Notes: generated by a model not told the origin, from the sequence alone. A stretch of 64,000 bases of DNA from Methylorubrum rhodesianum (GCF_014199985.1 NZ_JACHOS010000014.1:62001-126000), one strand, 5' to 3'. Positions 25,757 to 34,409 are shown, counted from the stretch's first letter. Translations and numbers: made by a program.

Positions 25757-25855
25757 TCAGCCGAGCCAGCCACCGACCACCATGGCGAACAGGTAGGTGA
25801 CCAAGACGAGGGCAACGCACACGGCGAAGCTTTCAGGGGTCGGCTCTCGCCTCAT
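25757..25855 (-). CDS. 32-residue membrane peptide
   Basis: ATG 25855 to TGA 25757 encodes MRREPTPESFAVCVALVLVT followed by YLFAMVVGGWLG: a short polar head and one membrane helix. Similar very short membrane peptides are scattered on methylobacterial replicons (from memory, not searched). It is too short for homology to be certain. Confidence 0.45.
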   Translation of the reverse strand: MRREPTPESFAVCVALVLVTYLFAMVVGGWLG

Positions 25856-25953
25856 CGCGGCGCCGGTCGCTCCAACGGAGGCTCGTCGAAACCGACCTCA
25901 GCTGCGGCCCCGGAGCGGCCATCCCACGACAGCATCCTGCGGCGTCGGTCGCC

Positions 25954-26102
25954 CGCGTTGGACATCACCATCCATCTCGCGGTGATATCCAACGCGGGGA
26001 AGCAGCTGGGCATGAGAGGAGACCGCACTAGCAGGTGCGTTGGATATCTTCTCGCGTCGAATATCGCATGCTCGCCAACGCCTTAGCACTGCGTTGGATA
26101 TC
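25954..26102. repeat. four copies of a GCGTTGGATATC-type repeat
   Basis: CGCGTTGGACATCACC (25954-25969) faces its near-exact complement GGTGATATCCAACGCG (25981-25996) as a palindrome, and GCGTTGGATATC recurs at 26037-26048 and 26091-26102. A related GCGTTGGACAACAC occurs twice at 35691-35758. Iteron-like or regulator-binding roles are possible. No gene lies between 25856 and 26428. Confidence 0.6.
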
Positions 26103-26230
26103 ACGCGCAGCTCGGCGAGCGCGGCCGGCGCAGCGATCAGATAAAGCAGCCGGAAGTATCTAATCGCGTGTGATGGCACACATGGATCTTTACGCGACCC
26201 CTGACCAGCGCTACACAAGCATAATGACGT

Positions 26231-26385
26231 CGAACAGAATTGCCAATTCTGTCATTCCTTGATCCATAACGTATTTTTAGCTTGCAGAGGTCTGGCAGGC
26301 TGCGGTACAAGCGCGGCCGTTGCATCCCGCCACAGAGCGCGCCAAGCGCCTCCGAGGGCGGCGCCGAACAAAATTGGCAATTCTG
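26231..26385. repeat. two 21-bp dyad sites in front of a tyrosine recombinase gene
   Basis: CGAACAGAATTGCCAATTCTG (26231-26251; 21 bp) recurs at 26365-26385 with two changes. Each copy contains an AATTG-x-CAATT dyad core and they are directly repeated 134 bp apart. The second ends 43 bp before the recombinase start. Spacing and dyad symmetry suggest recombinase or regulator binding sites. Confidence 0.55.
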
Positions 26386-26428
26386 ATCACCCAGGCACCG
26401 GCTCCGCCGCGTGCGAGGACGCGCCACC

Positions 26429-27049
26429 ATGACCCGCAGCCCTTTCCCGGCCGGCCATGCCCGGCGGTCCGCCGAACGCTCGCCCGCGCCCTCCGGCATG
26501 TCGCTCCACACCCTCCAGGGCCGGCGCAAGTACCTCACCCCCGACGAGCGCACCCGCTTCATCGCGGCGGCCTCCCGTCAGCCGCCCGAGATCCTCACCC
26601 TCTGCCTGGTCCTGGCCTGGACCGGCTGCCGCATCTCCGAGGCGCTGGCCCTGACCCATGCCGACCTCGACCGGGCCGGGGGCCTCGTCAGCCTGCACTG
26701 CCTCAAGAAGCGTCGCGCCGGTATCGTGCGCGACGTGCCGGTGCCCGAGGGCGTGATGGCCATCCTCGATCTCGTGCACGACCTCGATCCGTCCGAGCGG
26801 CGGCTCTGGCCGATCGGGCGCAGCACCGCCTGGCAGCGGGTCAAGGCGGTGATGCGCGAGGCGGGGGTCGGCGCCTCGGCGGCCTCGCCCAAGGGCCTGC
26901 GCCACGGCTTCGGCGTGCACGCGCTGCGCTCAGGAGTGCCGCTCACCCTGCTGCAGCGCTGGCTCGGCCATGCCAGCCTCTCGACGACCGCCATCTACGC
27001 AGACGTGCTGGGCGCCGAGGAACGCGAGATTGCCGCCCGCATGTGGTAG
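26429..27049 (+). CDS. XerC/D-type tyrosine recombinase
   Basis: A 206-residue protein from ATG 26429 (GTG 26411 is the alternative). It is essentially a catalytic domain: WTGCRISEALALTHADL (Arg I), CLKKRRAGIVRDVPVP (Lys), GLRHGFGVHAL (His-x-x-Arg), LLQRWLGHASLSTTAIYADV (His and the nucleophilic Tyr). The N-terminal core-binding domain is short. Such compact recombinases resolve plasmid multimers or move cassettes. Two 21-bp dyads just upstream are candidate sites. Confidence 0.9.
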   Translation: MTRSPFPAGHARRSAERSPAPSGMSLHTLQGRRKYLTPDERTRFIAAASRQPPEILTLCLVLAWTGCRISEALALTHADLDRAGGLVSLHCLKKRRAGIVRDVPVPEGVMAILDLVHDLDPSERRLWPIGRSTAWQRVKAVMREAGVGASAASPKGLRHGFGVHALRSGVPLTLLQRWLGHASLSTTAIYADVLGAEEREIAARMW

Positions 27050-27843
27050 TCGGCTCGGGCGATCGCGCTCCGGCGCGCTCCCCACGGATTACCCAATCGC
27101 CGCCTTCGCCGTCCTGCGCGTCGTGCCCGTCGCACCCCTCGCGGGCGGCACGGCGGTGATTCTCAAGCACCGCTTCGCCCACATCCCCCAGGACGCCCGC
27201 AGCGGCCGGGCCTGGATCGCCGCTCTCGCCCCCACTCTTCGCGGCCCGCCTCGCCCCGGACGCGGCCGTGCCCGTCGAGGCCTACCAGCGCTACATCGTC
27301 TCGGCGTCGTCCTGCTCGCGGCCGGAAGCGGCCCGGCCCAGCTGCTTGAGCGCAGCCCGGAACAAGCCCGGGCGCGGGCGCTCGACCATCTCGTGCTCTG
27401 GACGCCGCTCCACGGTCGCGCCCGCATTCTCGCCTGAGGCGAGACCGCGAGCCTCGGCCCGGGCGAGATCCTGCTCCTCGACCTCTCCCGTCCCGTACGG
27501 ATCGAGATGGACGCCCCGGCCGCGCGGATGCTCGTAGTCCCGCACCGGCTCCTCGACGCCGCAGACGACCCGCCCGAGCGGCACGGCCGCATCCTCGGGC
27601 AACCTCGTGAACGCGGAGTTGAACGCGGAGGCCGCGATCTCGCAGGCGCTGTCGACGCGCCAGTCGCTAGCGATCTCGGCGCTGTCGCTGGCCAACCAGG
27701 CCAACCAAGGCATCCTCCAGCTCCTGCGCTGATCCCGAGCGTGGCCCCCGGCGCGGCGGATGACCCGCGCCGGGCGTCTGCCGGCGAACCGCGCTGCCGG
27801 CCTGCTGGTCTCTGCTCAACATCCTGCCGTACTCATCGGTCCT
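27050..27843. other. no intact gene; fragment resembling a flagellin C-terminus
   Basis: No frame is convincing end to end. In the frame stopping at 27730-27732 the last 40 residues read LVNAELNAEAAISQALSTRQ followed by SLAISALSLANQANQGILQL and LR. This resembles the D0 C-terminal helix of flagellin (ALQTQQQLGxQALSIANQ pattern). Sequence before about 27550 in that frame is low quality, so this is probably a decayed tail or an uncharacterised protein end. Confidence 0.35.
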
Positions 27844-28929
27844 TCAGGCGCCGCCGGCCAGAAGCGCTGTGAGTTCGAGCCAGACCGAAAGTCGATGGGG
27901 ATCCAGGGTTGCGACGAACTCAGCCTGCTCTTCCTGGAACATCGCCCGGACCTGCTCGCGCGTCGCGGCCTGCCACGAGCCGCCGGGCGCGAGCGCCACG
28001 ACCCAACGATACCACCCGAGCAGATTGCACCAGACGGCTCGGCGGGCCTGCTCCCGCTCGATCGCCTGCGAGAGCGCTGCCCGGCAGGCGGCCCCGTCCT
28101 CGGACCAGAACCACTCGAACAGATGCGCCGCGAAGATGGGCGCCGCCCGGACGAGATCGTCATGCTCTGCGGGTAGCAGCACCAGGAGTTCGATCAGATC
28201 CTCGCGGTCGATATCCCTCAGTGGACCGATCCGCTTCTCGAACAAGGGAAAGCGCTCACGCACGCTCTGCGGGGGCGAACTGACGTCGCGCCAATCCGGC
28301 GCACACGCCTCGATCGTCGGCAGCATGGCTGCGAGCTCCGGATCGACATCGTACTCGATGGGATCGGCATCCGGCCCCGGGCCGGGGTCACGATCGGCAG
28401 GCCGCTGCGCCATGGACACGCCGTCGCCATGCACATCCTCGGCTCCCGCTCCGTTGTTCGTCCGGGAAGCCGGCGCCGGCTCTCCGCTTCCCGGATCGGC
28501 CTCGTGATCGGGAAGCGTCGGCGTCTCCCCGCTTCCCGGATCGGATGAGGGTGCGACCGTCGTCCCGAGGGGCGACACCGCCTGCGCGTTTGAGTCCGGG
28601 GCAGGCGCGGCCGCGTCGGGCTTGCCCGACCGTTCCGCCGCCGCGGCATACAAATCCGCCATCGTCAGCTCGAGCAGGCAGGCCGCGCGCCGTTGGCCGA
28701 GCTCGTGCATCCTGCGGGCGAAGGCCTGCGTCGCGGCCTCCTGCTCGGCCTCGATCACGGTGAGCTGCCGCATCAGGCGGTTACAGCGGGCCCGCAGTTT
28801 CTCCTCGCCCCAAACGTACGCTGCGCCGGGACGGGGCTGGTAGGGCTGCAGCCCGAAGCGGGCGCACAGGGCCGCGAACACCTCGCGGACGTCCGGGTTG
28901 GTGACTCTCCGCTTCACGACACCACGCAC
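27844..28929 (-). CDS. uncharacterised plasmid-backbone-type protein
   Basis: 361 residues from GTG 28929. The N-terminal helical region (NPDVREVFAALCARFGLQPY; CNRLMRQLTVIEAEQEAATQAF) may form a coiled coil. A Pro/Gly/Asp-rich linker with repeated DPGSGE occupies residues 118-200. The C-terminal helical domain is Trp-rich (LFEWFWSEDGAACRAALSQAI; WCNLLGWYRWVVALAPGGSW). I do not recognise a family. It is divergent from the MobL relaxase across an 818-bp non-coding region, so an accessory role in mobilization or replication is plausible but unproven. Confidence 0.65.
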   Translation of the reverse strand: MRGVVKRRVTNPDVREVFAALCARFGLQPYQPRPGAAYVWGEEKLRARCNRLMRQLTVIEAEQEAATQAFARRMHELGQRRAACLLELTMADLYAAAAERSGKPDAAAPAPDSNAQAVSPLGTTVAPSSDPGSGETPTLPDHEADPGSGEPAPASRTNNGAGAEDVHGDGVSMAQRPADRDPGPGPDADPIEYDVDPELAAMLPTIEACAPDWRDVSSPPQSVRERFPLFEKRIGPLRDIDREDLIELLVLLPAEHDDLVRAAPIFAAHLFEWFWSEDGAACRAALSQAIEREQARRAVWCNLLGWYRWVVALAPGGSWQAATREQVRAMFQEEQAEFVATLDPHRLSVWLELTALLAGGA

Positions 28930-29553
28930 CTCGCATTCGGGCCGCGCCGGGGATCGGCGACGGGCTCACGCGTGAAGGCGACCAGGACGCGCGGCCAGCC
29001 GTCAAGCTTCCGCTGATCCCATCGGAGCGCCGGATCGGCTGCCCGGGCCGCCTCAACGGATGGCCTGGGCAGCCCTCAAAATCCCGGAAAAGAACCCCGG
29101 AAGACGGCCGCCCCGACGGGCGACGGCCGGGCTTTGCCGTTCGCTCGGGCGCGCGAACCAAAGCCCGGCCGGGCCCCCGGAATGACATCGATCCCAGGAA
29201 GGACGATCCCCAAAAAGACGTTCCGGTTCGGCTCGGAGGTGCGAGCCGAACCGGAACAGGGCTCAGCTCCCCTAATCCAGAGCAGCCCGGCGGCCGCTCC
29301 CGATTAGGCGGCACCTGCGCGCCGGCTTCGACTTCCCAAACAAGGGCGGGCTGACCGGGCCGTCAGCCGCCGGATCGCGGTGCTCCGATCGGCTCGGCAC
29401 GAGGCTGCCCAAGCCCGTCTGACACGTCCGCCGGTTCGCGGCCGGGTCGGGTACCAGCGACCTGTCCGAGCACGCCCCACGACGGCTCGGGATGCCTCGT
29501 GCGGCAGAACATCGCACAGCGCTGAATGCAATCTAGGGTAAGACATATAGCAT
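28930..29553. other. non-coding left part of the relaxase upstream region
   Basis: GC-rich, with Pro/Arg-rich noise frames on both strands. No gene or RNA is evident. Composition falls sharply towards 29530, where the candidate oriT begins. Confidence 0.35.
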
Positions 29554-29630
29554 CAGATCAATCTAAGATGGTTAGCGATTCCTTACAGCTAACCATTCCT
29601 TTCTTAAATCCAAGACGTCAGATCGATCTA
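29554..29630. other. candidate oriT of the MobL system
   Basis: An AT-rich patch 120-195 bp upstream of the relaxase contains a perfect 9-bp hairpin, ATGGTTAGC (29568-29576) and GCTAACCAT (29588-29596) with an 11-nt loop. It is bracketed by two near-identical repeats, CAGATCAATCTA (29554-29565) and CAGATCGATCTA (29619-29630). Hairpins and flanking repeats in front of mob genes are typical of oriT. The nic site cannot be named. Confidence 0.45.
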
Positions 29631-29747
29631 CCCAATCGAGCCACTCCGACCGAATCGCTCAATGCTTTTGTGCGCTTGATCGAATCGGTAGAGCCTGCCT
29701 AAGCTTGGCCATCTGCTCTTGCCGGTGCTTGCCGGCGGCCATCGAAC

Positions 29748-32700
29748 ATGCCCGATCCGATCACCACGCACCCCTTCGTGCGCGGCGTCCTCGCGTCGCT
29801 CTGCCACGACGCGGACGGCCCGCTCATGCCCGAACACGGCCTCGGCCGCGCTCGCCTGCCGGAGACGCTGCGGCACCTCTATCGTGCGCCGGGCGTGCGC
29901 TTCGCCGGCCGCGGCGGGCGCGAGCGCCCGCTCTCGCGCGACGGGGCGGTGACCTGCCACTTCTCCCAGACCTCGGTCTCGAAGACCTCGCCGATCCTGG
30001 CGAGGATCCGGGCCGCGAAGGCCGGCCGGTGCTACCAGGGATCACGCGCCGTCGCGCACGAGGCGTATATCGAGCGGCCGGGCGCCGCCGAGCGGCTCGG
30101 GCCGGCCCGAAGCCGACGCGCCACCGGCCGCGACGGTCGCGAGCAGCAGGCCTACCTCGAGCGCGACGGAGCGGTCGAGGCAGATCCGGACGCCGCCCTC
30201 GCGCTCGCCTCGTTCGGCACGATCGGCGACACGCCCGAGGAACGAGCGCGGTTCTGGACGCTCGTCGAGGAGAGCGAGCGCTCGGCCCGGGGCGACCGGA
30301 TCAGGATCGCGCCTGGGCGTGACCCGGACTGGTGGGCACGGGCACTCTCCGCGATCGACGCGGCACCGGAGGCGGCCCGGGCCACGCTGCGGGCGGCGGG
30401 CCCGCAGCGTTCGGCTCCCCTGACGCTGACGCTTCCGACCGAGGACGCCTTCGCGCTGTGGCGCTGGGCCATCGGCCTCGGCGCGGACGCGCCGGTCGCG
30501 ATCGCGCCGGGGCGCGGCGGGCGCATCCAGACCCGGATCATCGCCGAGCTGCCGCACGAGATCGACGCCCGTCAGCGGCTGGCCATCGTCGAGGCCTTCA
30601 CGGGCAAGCTCGAGGCCAAGGGTTTTCCCTACTGGGCGGTGGTGCACGCGCCCGACGAACGCAACGACGCGCGCAACGTCCACGTCCACATCGTCTACTA
30701 CGACCGCCCGGCGCGGCAGATGCCGCATCCGGACACGGGCGCACCGAGCTGGGACTTCGCGATCACCTGCGAGAGGCGGCGGGCGAACCGCACCCGGGTG
30801 CTGACGCGGCCCTACCGGCAGCCCAAGGATCGCGCCAGCCACGACCGCACTTGGATTGGAGAGCTGCGCGCGAACTGGGGCGCGTGCTGCAACGCGGTGC
30901 TGGCCGAGGCGGGGATCGCCAAGCGCTACGACCTGCGCGCCTACGCCACGATCGGCATCGGGCAGGCGCCGGGCGTGCACATCCCGGCGCGCCAGTACAA
31001 CAAAGAGCGCAAAGGCGCCCTGACCGAGGCGGGGGCCGACCTCGCCCGACGGCAGTGGCAGGCCGAGGCGGACCGCATCCTCGAGGCGCGGGCCGCGGCG
31101 ACCGGGACCCAGATCGGCCTGTTCCTGCAGCGGGGCCGGCAGGCCGAGTTCGCCGTGCCGAGCCGAGGAGCGGGCCAGTCCAACGCTGCAGCCCGCGCCG
31201 GCATCGGCGACCCCGGCGAACCGGTGCGGGCACTGATCCGGCGCGGGCTGGCTCTCGTCGTGGAGATCGGCCGGCTCGAGCTCGCGCGGGATCTGGCCCG
31301 GCTCGTCTGCGCGCGGACCCTGTCCCGGCCTCGCCTGCTCCTGGCGGCGAGCACGGTGCTTAAGCACGCTCGGGGCGCGAAGGCCGATCCGGGCGGGATC
31401 ACCGGGGAGGATCCCCCGGTGCCGGAGGGCGCGCCCTTCGGTCTGGCGCGCCGGAGCGCGCTCGCCGGGCTGTGCGAGCGGCTCGACCGGGGGGCGGGAC
31501 AGCTCGCTGCGGCCTACGAGGCGCGGATCGCGGACGCGTCCGGTCGGCTCGACCGGATCCGCGCCGACCTCTCCCTGGCCGGGCGAACGCCACTCATGGA
31601 TTCGGCGCGGGCGGGATCGGGCTCCGCGGAGGGCCCGGATCTGGCGATCACCACTGTTCCGATCGATCCGGTCCCGGAGGCTGAGTTCGCCGCACGGGTG
31701 CGGGCGAGCCTCGAGCCCGCCACAGCGGTGCTCTGGCATCGGTACGACGTGGGCGTGCTGCAGACGACGGAGGCTGTCACCAAGGCACCGTCGCCGGCGA
31801 TCGCCTCGATCATGCCGACACCGAACCTGCGGCCCGCGACAAAACCACCGACAGAGCCGCCGGCTCCGGTCGCGCCGGTCATTACTCCCGCTTCGTCCTG
31901 GTCGGACGCCGTCGCGCGTGCGGCGGAGCGGCATGGCAAAGCTCAGGTCGATCCGATCCCAGCCCTGCGGCCTCTACAGCCCCAGTACGAACTCGCCCGA
32001 CCGCCCTTCGCCAGCCTCGGCGGGGCTCGCCGCTCGAACGGTGCGCCGCTGACGCCGGCCGCTCCTCGCCCCAAAACCGATCGTGCGGGCGCAGAGGCCG
32101 CGGATCCGGGCGGAGGTCAGCCGCTCGCGTGGACGCCCGAGGCGCGTCGTGCCTCTTCGCTGACCGCCTCGGCCATGCCGGCACCCCTGCCTGCACCGGA
32201 GGCCGCGCGCGCGATCGTGGCAGAGAGCGGTGCGCCGAGCGCCGCCACAACGCCGGCAGCCCCGCCCGCGGCCGCGCCGATGTCCGACAAGACCGCGGTG
32301 CCGCCGGCGGTGCCCGTGCCGGCACGACCGGATTCCGAGGTCACGGACACCACGTCGGCTCCGGTCGCCGTCGCGGTCGAGACTGACGCCCCGTCCAAAC
32401 CGGCCGAGCCGGCCCCGGCCCCGGCAGAGATCGTAGCTGGTCCGGCCACCGCAGACACGAAGCCCAGTCCGATCCAGTCCCCGCAGGTCGGGACGCCGGC
32501 AATCCGGATTGAGCCCGAGCTACAGCTCCCGGCGCTCCAGCTCGAGCGGGCGGCGCAGGTGCGAGCGGAGAGATCCTCCACCGCCGACGAGTCGATCACG
32601 GACCGGGTGGCGACCGGGCCGCAGCAGCGCAACGACGAGGACGATGCGCCATGGCCCGGGCCGCCGCAGGACGGAGCGCCGGACCCGGCGCCTCGGGTCG

Positions 32701-32873
32701 CCCCGCCGGCCCGCCCGCCGGCCGAGGCCCCGCCGCTGCGCGTGCCGCTCTCGGCCGTCCACGGCGCGGACGAGGCTGCCGCGACCGGCGAGCGTCGCGC
32801 GTCTCGGCGGCAGCACGCACCACAGCCAAAGCGAAACGGACGCGACCGCGGCGGTCGCGGGATCGGAGACTGA
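29748..32873 (+). CDS. MobA/MobL-type relaxase
   Basis: A 1041-residue protein. The relaxase domain is about residues 235-430, with LPHEIDARQRLAIVEAFTG, YWAVVHAPDERNDARNVHVHIVYYDRP (HxH metal site) and DFAITCERRRANRTRVL, then NKERKGALTEAGADLARRQWQ. The long N-terminal region (YRAPGVRFAGRGGRERPL; AKAGRCYQGSRAV) recalls alphaproteobacterial plasmid mobilization proteins. The last 350 residues are Ala/Pro-rich and probably disordered. No type IV secretion genes are in the window, so the element is mobilizable rather than self-transmissible. Confidence 0.88.
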   Translation: MPDPITTHPFVRGVLASLCHDADGPLMPEHGLGRARLPETLRHLYRAPGVRFAGRGGRERPLSRDGAVTCHFSQTSVSKTSPILARIRAAKAGRCYQGSRAVAHEAYIERPGAAERLGPARSRRATGRDGREQQAYLERDGAVEADPDAALALASFGTIGDTPEERARFWTLVEESERSARGDRIRIAPGRDPDWWARALSAIDAAPEAARATLRAAGPQRSAPLTLTLPTEDAFALWRWAIGLGADAPVAIAPGRGGRIQTRIIAELPHEIDARQRLAIVEAFTGKLEAKGFPYWAVVHAPDERNDARNVHVHIVYYDRPARQMPHPDTGAPSWDFAITCERRRANRTRVLTRPYRQPKDRASHDRTWIGELRANWGACCNAVLAEAGIAKRYDLRAYATIGIGQAPGVHIPARQYNKERKGALTEAGADLARRQWQAEADRILEARAAATGTQIGLFLQRGRQAEFAVPSRGAGQSNAAARAGIGDPGEPVRALIRRGLALVVEIGRLELARDLARLVCARTLSRPRLLLAASTVLKHARGAKADPGGITGEDPPVPEGAPFGLARRSALAGLCERLDRGAGQLAAAYEARIADASGRLDRIRADLSLAGRTPLMDSARAGSGSAEGPDLAITTVPIDPVPEAEFAARVRASLEPATAVLWHRYDVGVLQTTEAVTKAPSPAIASIMPTPNLRPATKPPTEPPAPVAPVITPASSWSDAVARAAERHGKAQVDPIPALRPLQPQYELARPPFASLGGARRSNGAPLTPAAPRPKTDRAGAEAADPGGGQPLAWTPEARRASSLTASAMPAPLPAPEAARAIVAESGAPSAATTPAAPPAAAPMSDKTAVPPAVPVPARPDSEVTDTTSAPVAVAVETDAPSKPAEPAPAPAEIVAGPATADTKPSPIQSPQVGTPAIRIEPELQLPALQLERAAQVRAERSSTADESITDRVATGPQQRNDEDDAPWPGPPQDGAPDPAPRVAPPARPPAEAPPLRVPLSAVHGADEAAATGERRASRRQHAPQPKRNGRDRGGRGIGD

Positions 32874-32951
32874 GATAGTGAACCCCCGTACCCGTCGGAC
32901 CCGACATCGCCCGCCCGCCTCGCACCCGGCGAGCGGCCGGCCCCGCACGAC

Positions 32952-33119
32952 GAGGCTGCAACGTCATGGCGCTGTGAGGCCAGGATGCCGTAGCGCTGCG
33001 ATGCCGTGGCGCCACGACACCGGGACGCCAGGGCGCTGGCGCATCACGATGCCCTGGCGCTGCAGCGCCGTGACGCCGTGGCGTCGCGATGCCGAAGCGT
33101 CGGGGCGCCGTGATGCGGC
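32952..33119 (+). repeat. upstream phased octamer array (probable centromere)
   Basis: From 32952 the DNA divides into 21 consecutive 8-bp units with little or no drift: GATGCCGT at 32984 and 33000, GACGCCAG 33024, GATGCCCT 33048, GACGCCGT 33072, GATGCCGA 33088, interleaved with GGCGCTGC-like units. Every GAYGCC start falls in the same 8-bp phase. The array ends 37 bp before parA. Ribbon-helix-helix partition proteins of the omega type bind tandem 7-8-bp repeats of this kind. Confidence 0.75.
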
Positions 33120-33155
33120 AACTCTGGATCTGCCCGTGCGCGGGGGGCCGTCGTG

Positions 33156-33800
33156 ATGGACGTCCTCGCGATCGCCACCCAGAAGGGCGGCTCCGGCAAG
33201 ACCACGGTTGCCGTCAACCTCGCGGTCGCCGCCCATCAGGCCGGGCGGCGGGTCGCCGCCCTCGACCTCGACCCGCAGGGCTCGCTCGCCGCCTGGGCCA
33301 CACGCCGTGCTGCGGACGATCCGGCCGTCGATCATCTCGGACTCGAGCGGGTCGGGCAATTGCCCGAGATCCTCGCCGCGCTCGCGCGACGCGGCTTCGA
33401 CCTCGTCGTCCTCGACACCGCCGGGGCCCTGAGCCCCGCGGCCAACCAGGCGCTGCGCGCGGCCCATCTCGTCCTGGTCCCGGCCCGGCCGACCCTGCTC
33501 GATCTCCTCGCCACCGAGCCGACGCTGCGCGCGCTCGCCCAGATCGGCCTCGCCGCGCGCGTGGCGCTCGTTCTGAGCCAGTGCCCGCCGCAAGGGGGGG
33601 CGCGCACCGCCGGCTACGCCGAGCGCCTGCGCCGCTGGGGGCATCTCGCCGAGCCGCCGCTGACCCAGCGGGTCGACCATCAGGACGCGCTGCTCGGCGG
33701 GCAGGCCGTCACCGAGTTCGCGCCGGCCGGCAAGGCGGCGGCCGAGATCCGCGCGCTCTGGGCCTGGACCGCGCAGCGCCTGACGGAGATGCCGCGATGA
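33156..33800 (+). CDS. parA: ParA-family partition ATPase
   Basis: A 214-residue protein from ATG 33156 (GTG 33153 also possible). Deviant Walker A is QKGGSGKTTVAVNLAVAA, then VAALDLDPQGSLAAWA, DLVVLDTAGALSPAANQAL and ALVLSQCPPQGG. It lacks the N-terminal HTH of large ParAs and so belongs to the small type-Ib group, which usually pairs with a ribbon-helix-helix protein. The next gene is exactly that and overlaps by ATGA. Octamer arrays lie on both sides of the pair. Confidence 0.92.
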   Translation: MDVLAIATQKGGSGKTTVAVNLAVAAHQAGRRVAALDLDPQGSLAAWATRRAADDPAVDHLGLERVGQLPEILAALARRGFDLVVLDTAGALSPAANQALRAAHLVLVPARPTLLDLLATEPTLRALAQIGLAARVALVLSQCPPQGGARTAGYAERLRRWGHLAEPPLTQRVDHQDALLGGQAVTEFAPAGKAAAEIRALWAWTAQRLTEMPR

Positions 33801-34126
33801 GCGATCCGACCCGGCCCCCGCGGAAGCGGCTCGACCTGCTCGGCAGCCTGGACGATCTGGGGGGGGCACCGCCCGGCTCCGGCCCGTCGGCCATTCCGGT
33901 AGAGCGCCGTCCGGCGGAGCGGAGCGAGGTGTGCCCGGCCCCGGGCCGAGGCTCCGCGGCGACGCGGCGCACCTCGGTCTACCTGTCCGCGGCGATGCTG
34001 CGGCGGCTGAAGGAGCTCGCGCTCGCCCGCGACTGCAAGGTCAACGACCTGCTGGTCGAGGGCGCGGAGGCGGTCCTGCGCGAGAGCGGCCACCTGCCGT
34101 CCCCGGTCCACCGGGACACGAGCTGA
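33797..34126 (+). CDS. ribbon-helix-helix partition protein (ParB-like partner of ParA)
   Basis: A 109-residue protein starting inside the parA stop. A disordered, basic N-terminus (TRPPRKRLDLLGSLDDL), which in such proteins stimulates ParA, is followed by a C-terminal ribbon-helix-helix: ATRRTSVYLSAAMLRRLKEL, then ALARDCKVNDLLVEGAEAVL. Size, position and layout match the omega/ParG-type centromere-binding protein. Tandem octamers at 32952-33119 and 34149-34244 are its likely sites. Confidence 0.85.
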   Translation: MSDPTRPPRKRLDLLGSLDDLGGAPPGSGPSAIPVERRPAERSEVCPAPGRGSAATRRTSVYLSAAMLRRLKELALARDCKVNDLLVEGAEAVLRESGHLPSPVHRDTS

Positions 34127-34148
34127 CCCCGCTCAGGCCTCGATCCCG

Positions 34149-34244
34149 AGCGCCCCGGCATCACGACGCCTCGATGCCGTGACGCTCCGGCATCGTGACG
34201 CTTCGGCATCACGGCATCTCGGCGCTCCAGCATCACGGCGCCTC
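34149..34244 (+). repeat. downstream phased octamer array (probable centromere)
   Basis: Twelve consecutive 8-bp units: GGCATCAC (34157, 34205), GACGCCTC, GATGCCGT (34173), GACGCTCC, GGCATCGT, GACGCTTC, GGCATCTC, GGCGCTCC, AGCATCAC, GGCGCCTC. Both GATGCC and its complement GGCATC occur, so units alternate in orientation. The array starts 23 bp after the ribbon-helix-helix gene. Confidence 0.75.
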
Positions 34245-34409
34245 TGCAGCCGCGAGCGCTCCGGCGTCTCACCCCGGAGGCCGGACGAAGACCGCCCCGC
34301 CTCCAGCCTCGATCCTCAGCGCCACGCCCCGCCGGCCGGCCCCATCCCCGGGTGCTGCGCTGCCGGGGCACCCACCATCCCGCAGCATGAGCACAAGGAA
34401 CCCACGATC

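Noticed and set aside
25954..26428. Replication origin with a Rep gene
   Set aside because: The repeats are iteron-like but the adjacent gene is a tyrosine recombinase, not a replication initiator, so an origin cannot be called.
30042..31934. 630-codon minus-strand frame opposite the relaxase
   Set aside because: Low-complexity shadow; the plus-strand frame has the relaxase motifs.
32952..34244. CRISPR array interpretation of the repeats around parA
   Set aside because: Units are 8 bp with no spacers of constant length and no cas genes; the phasing fits partition sites better.
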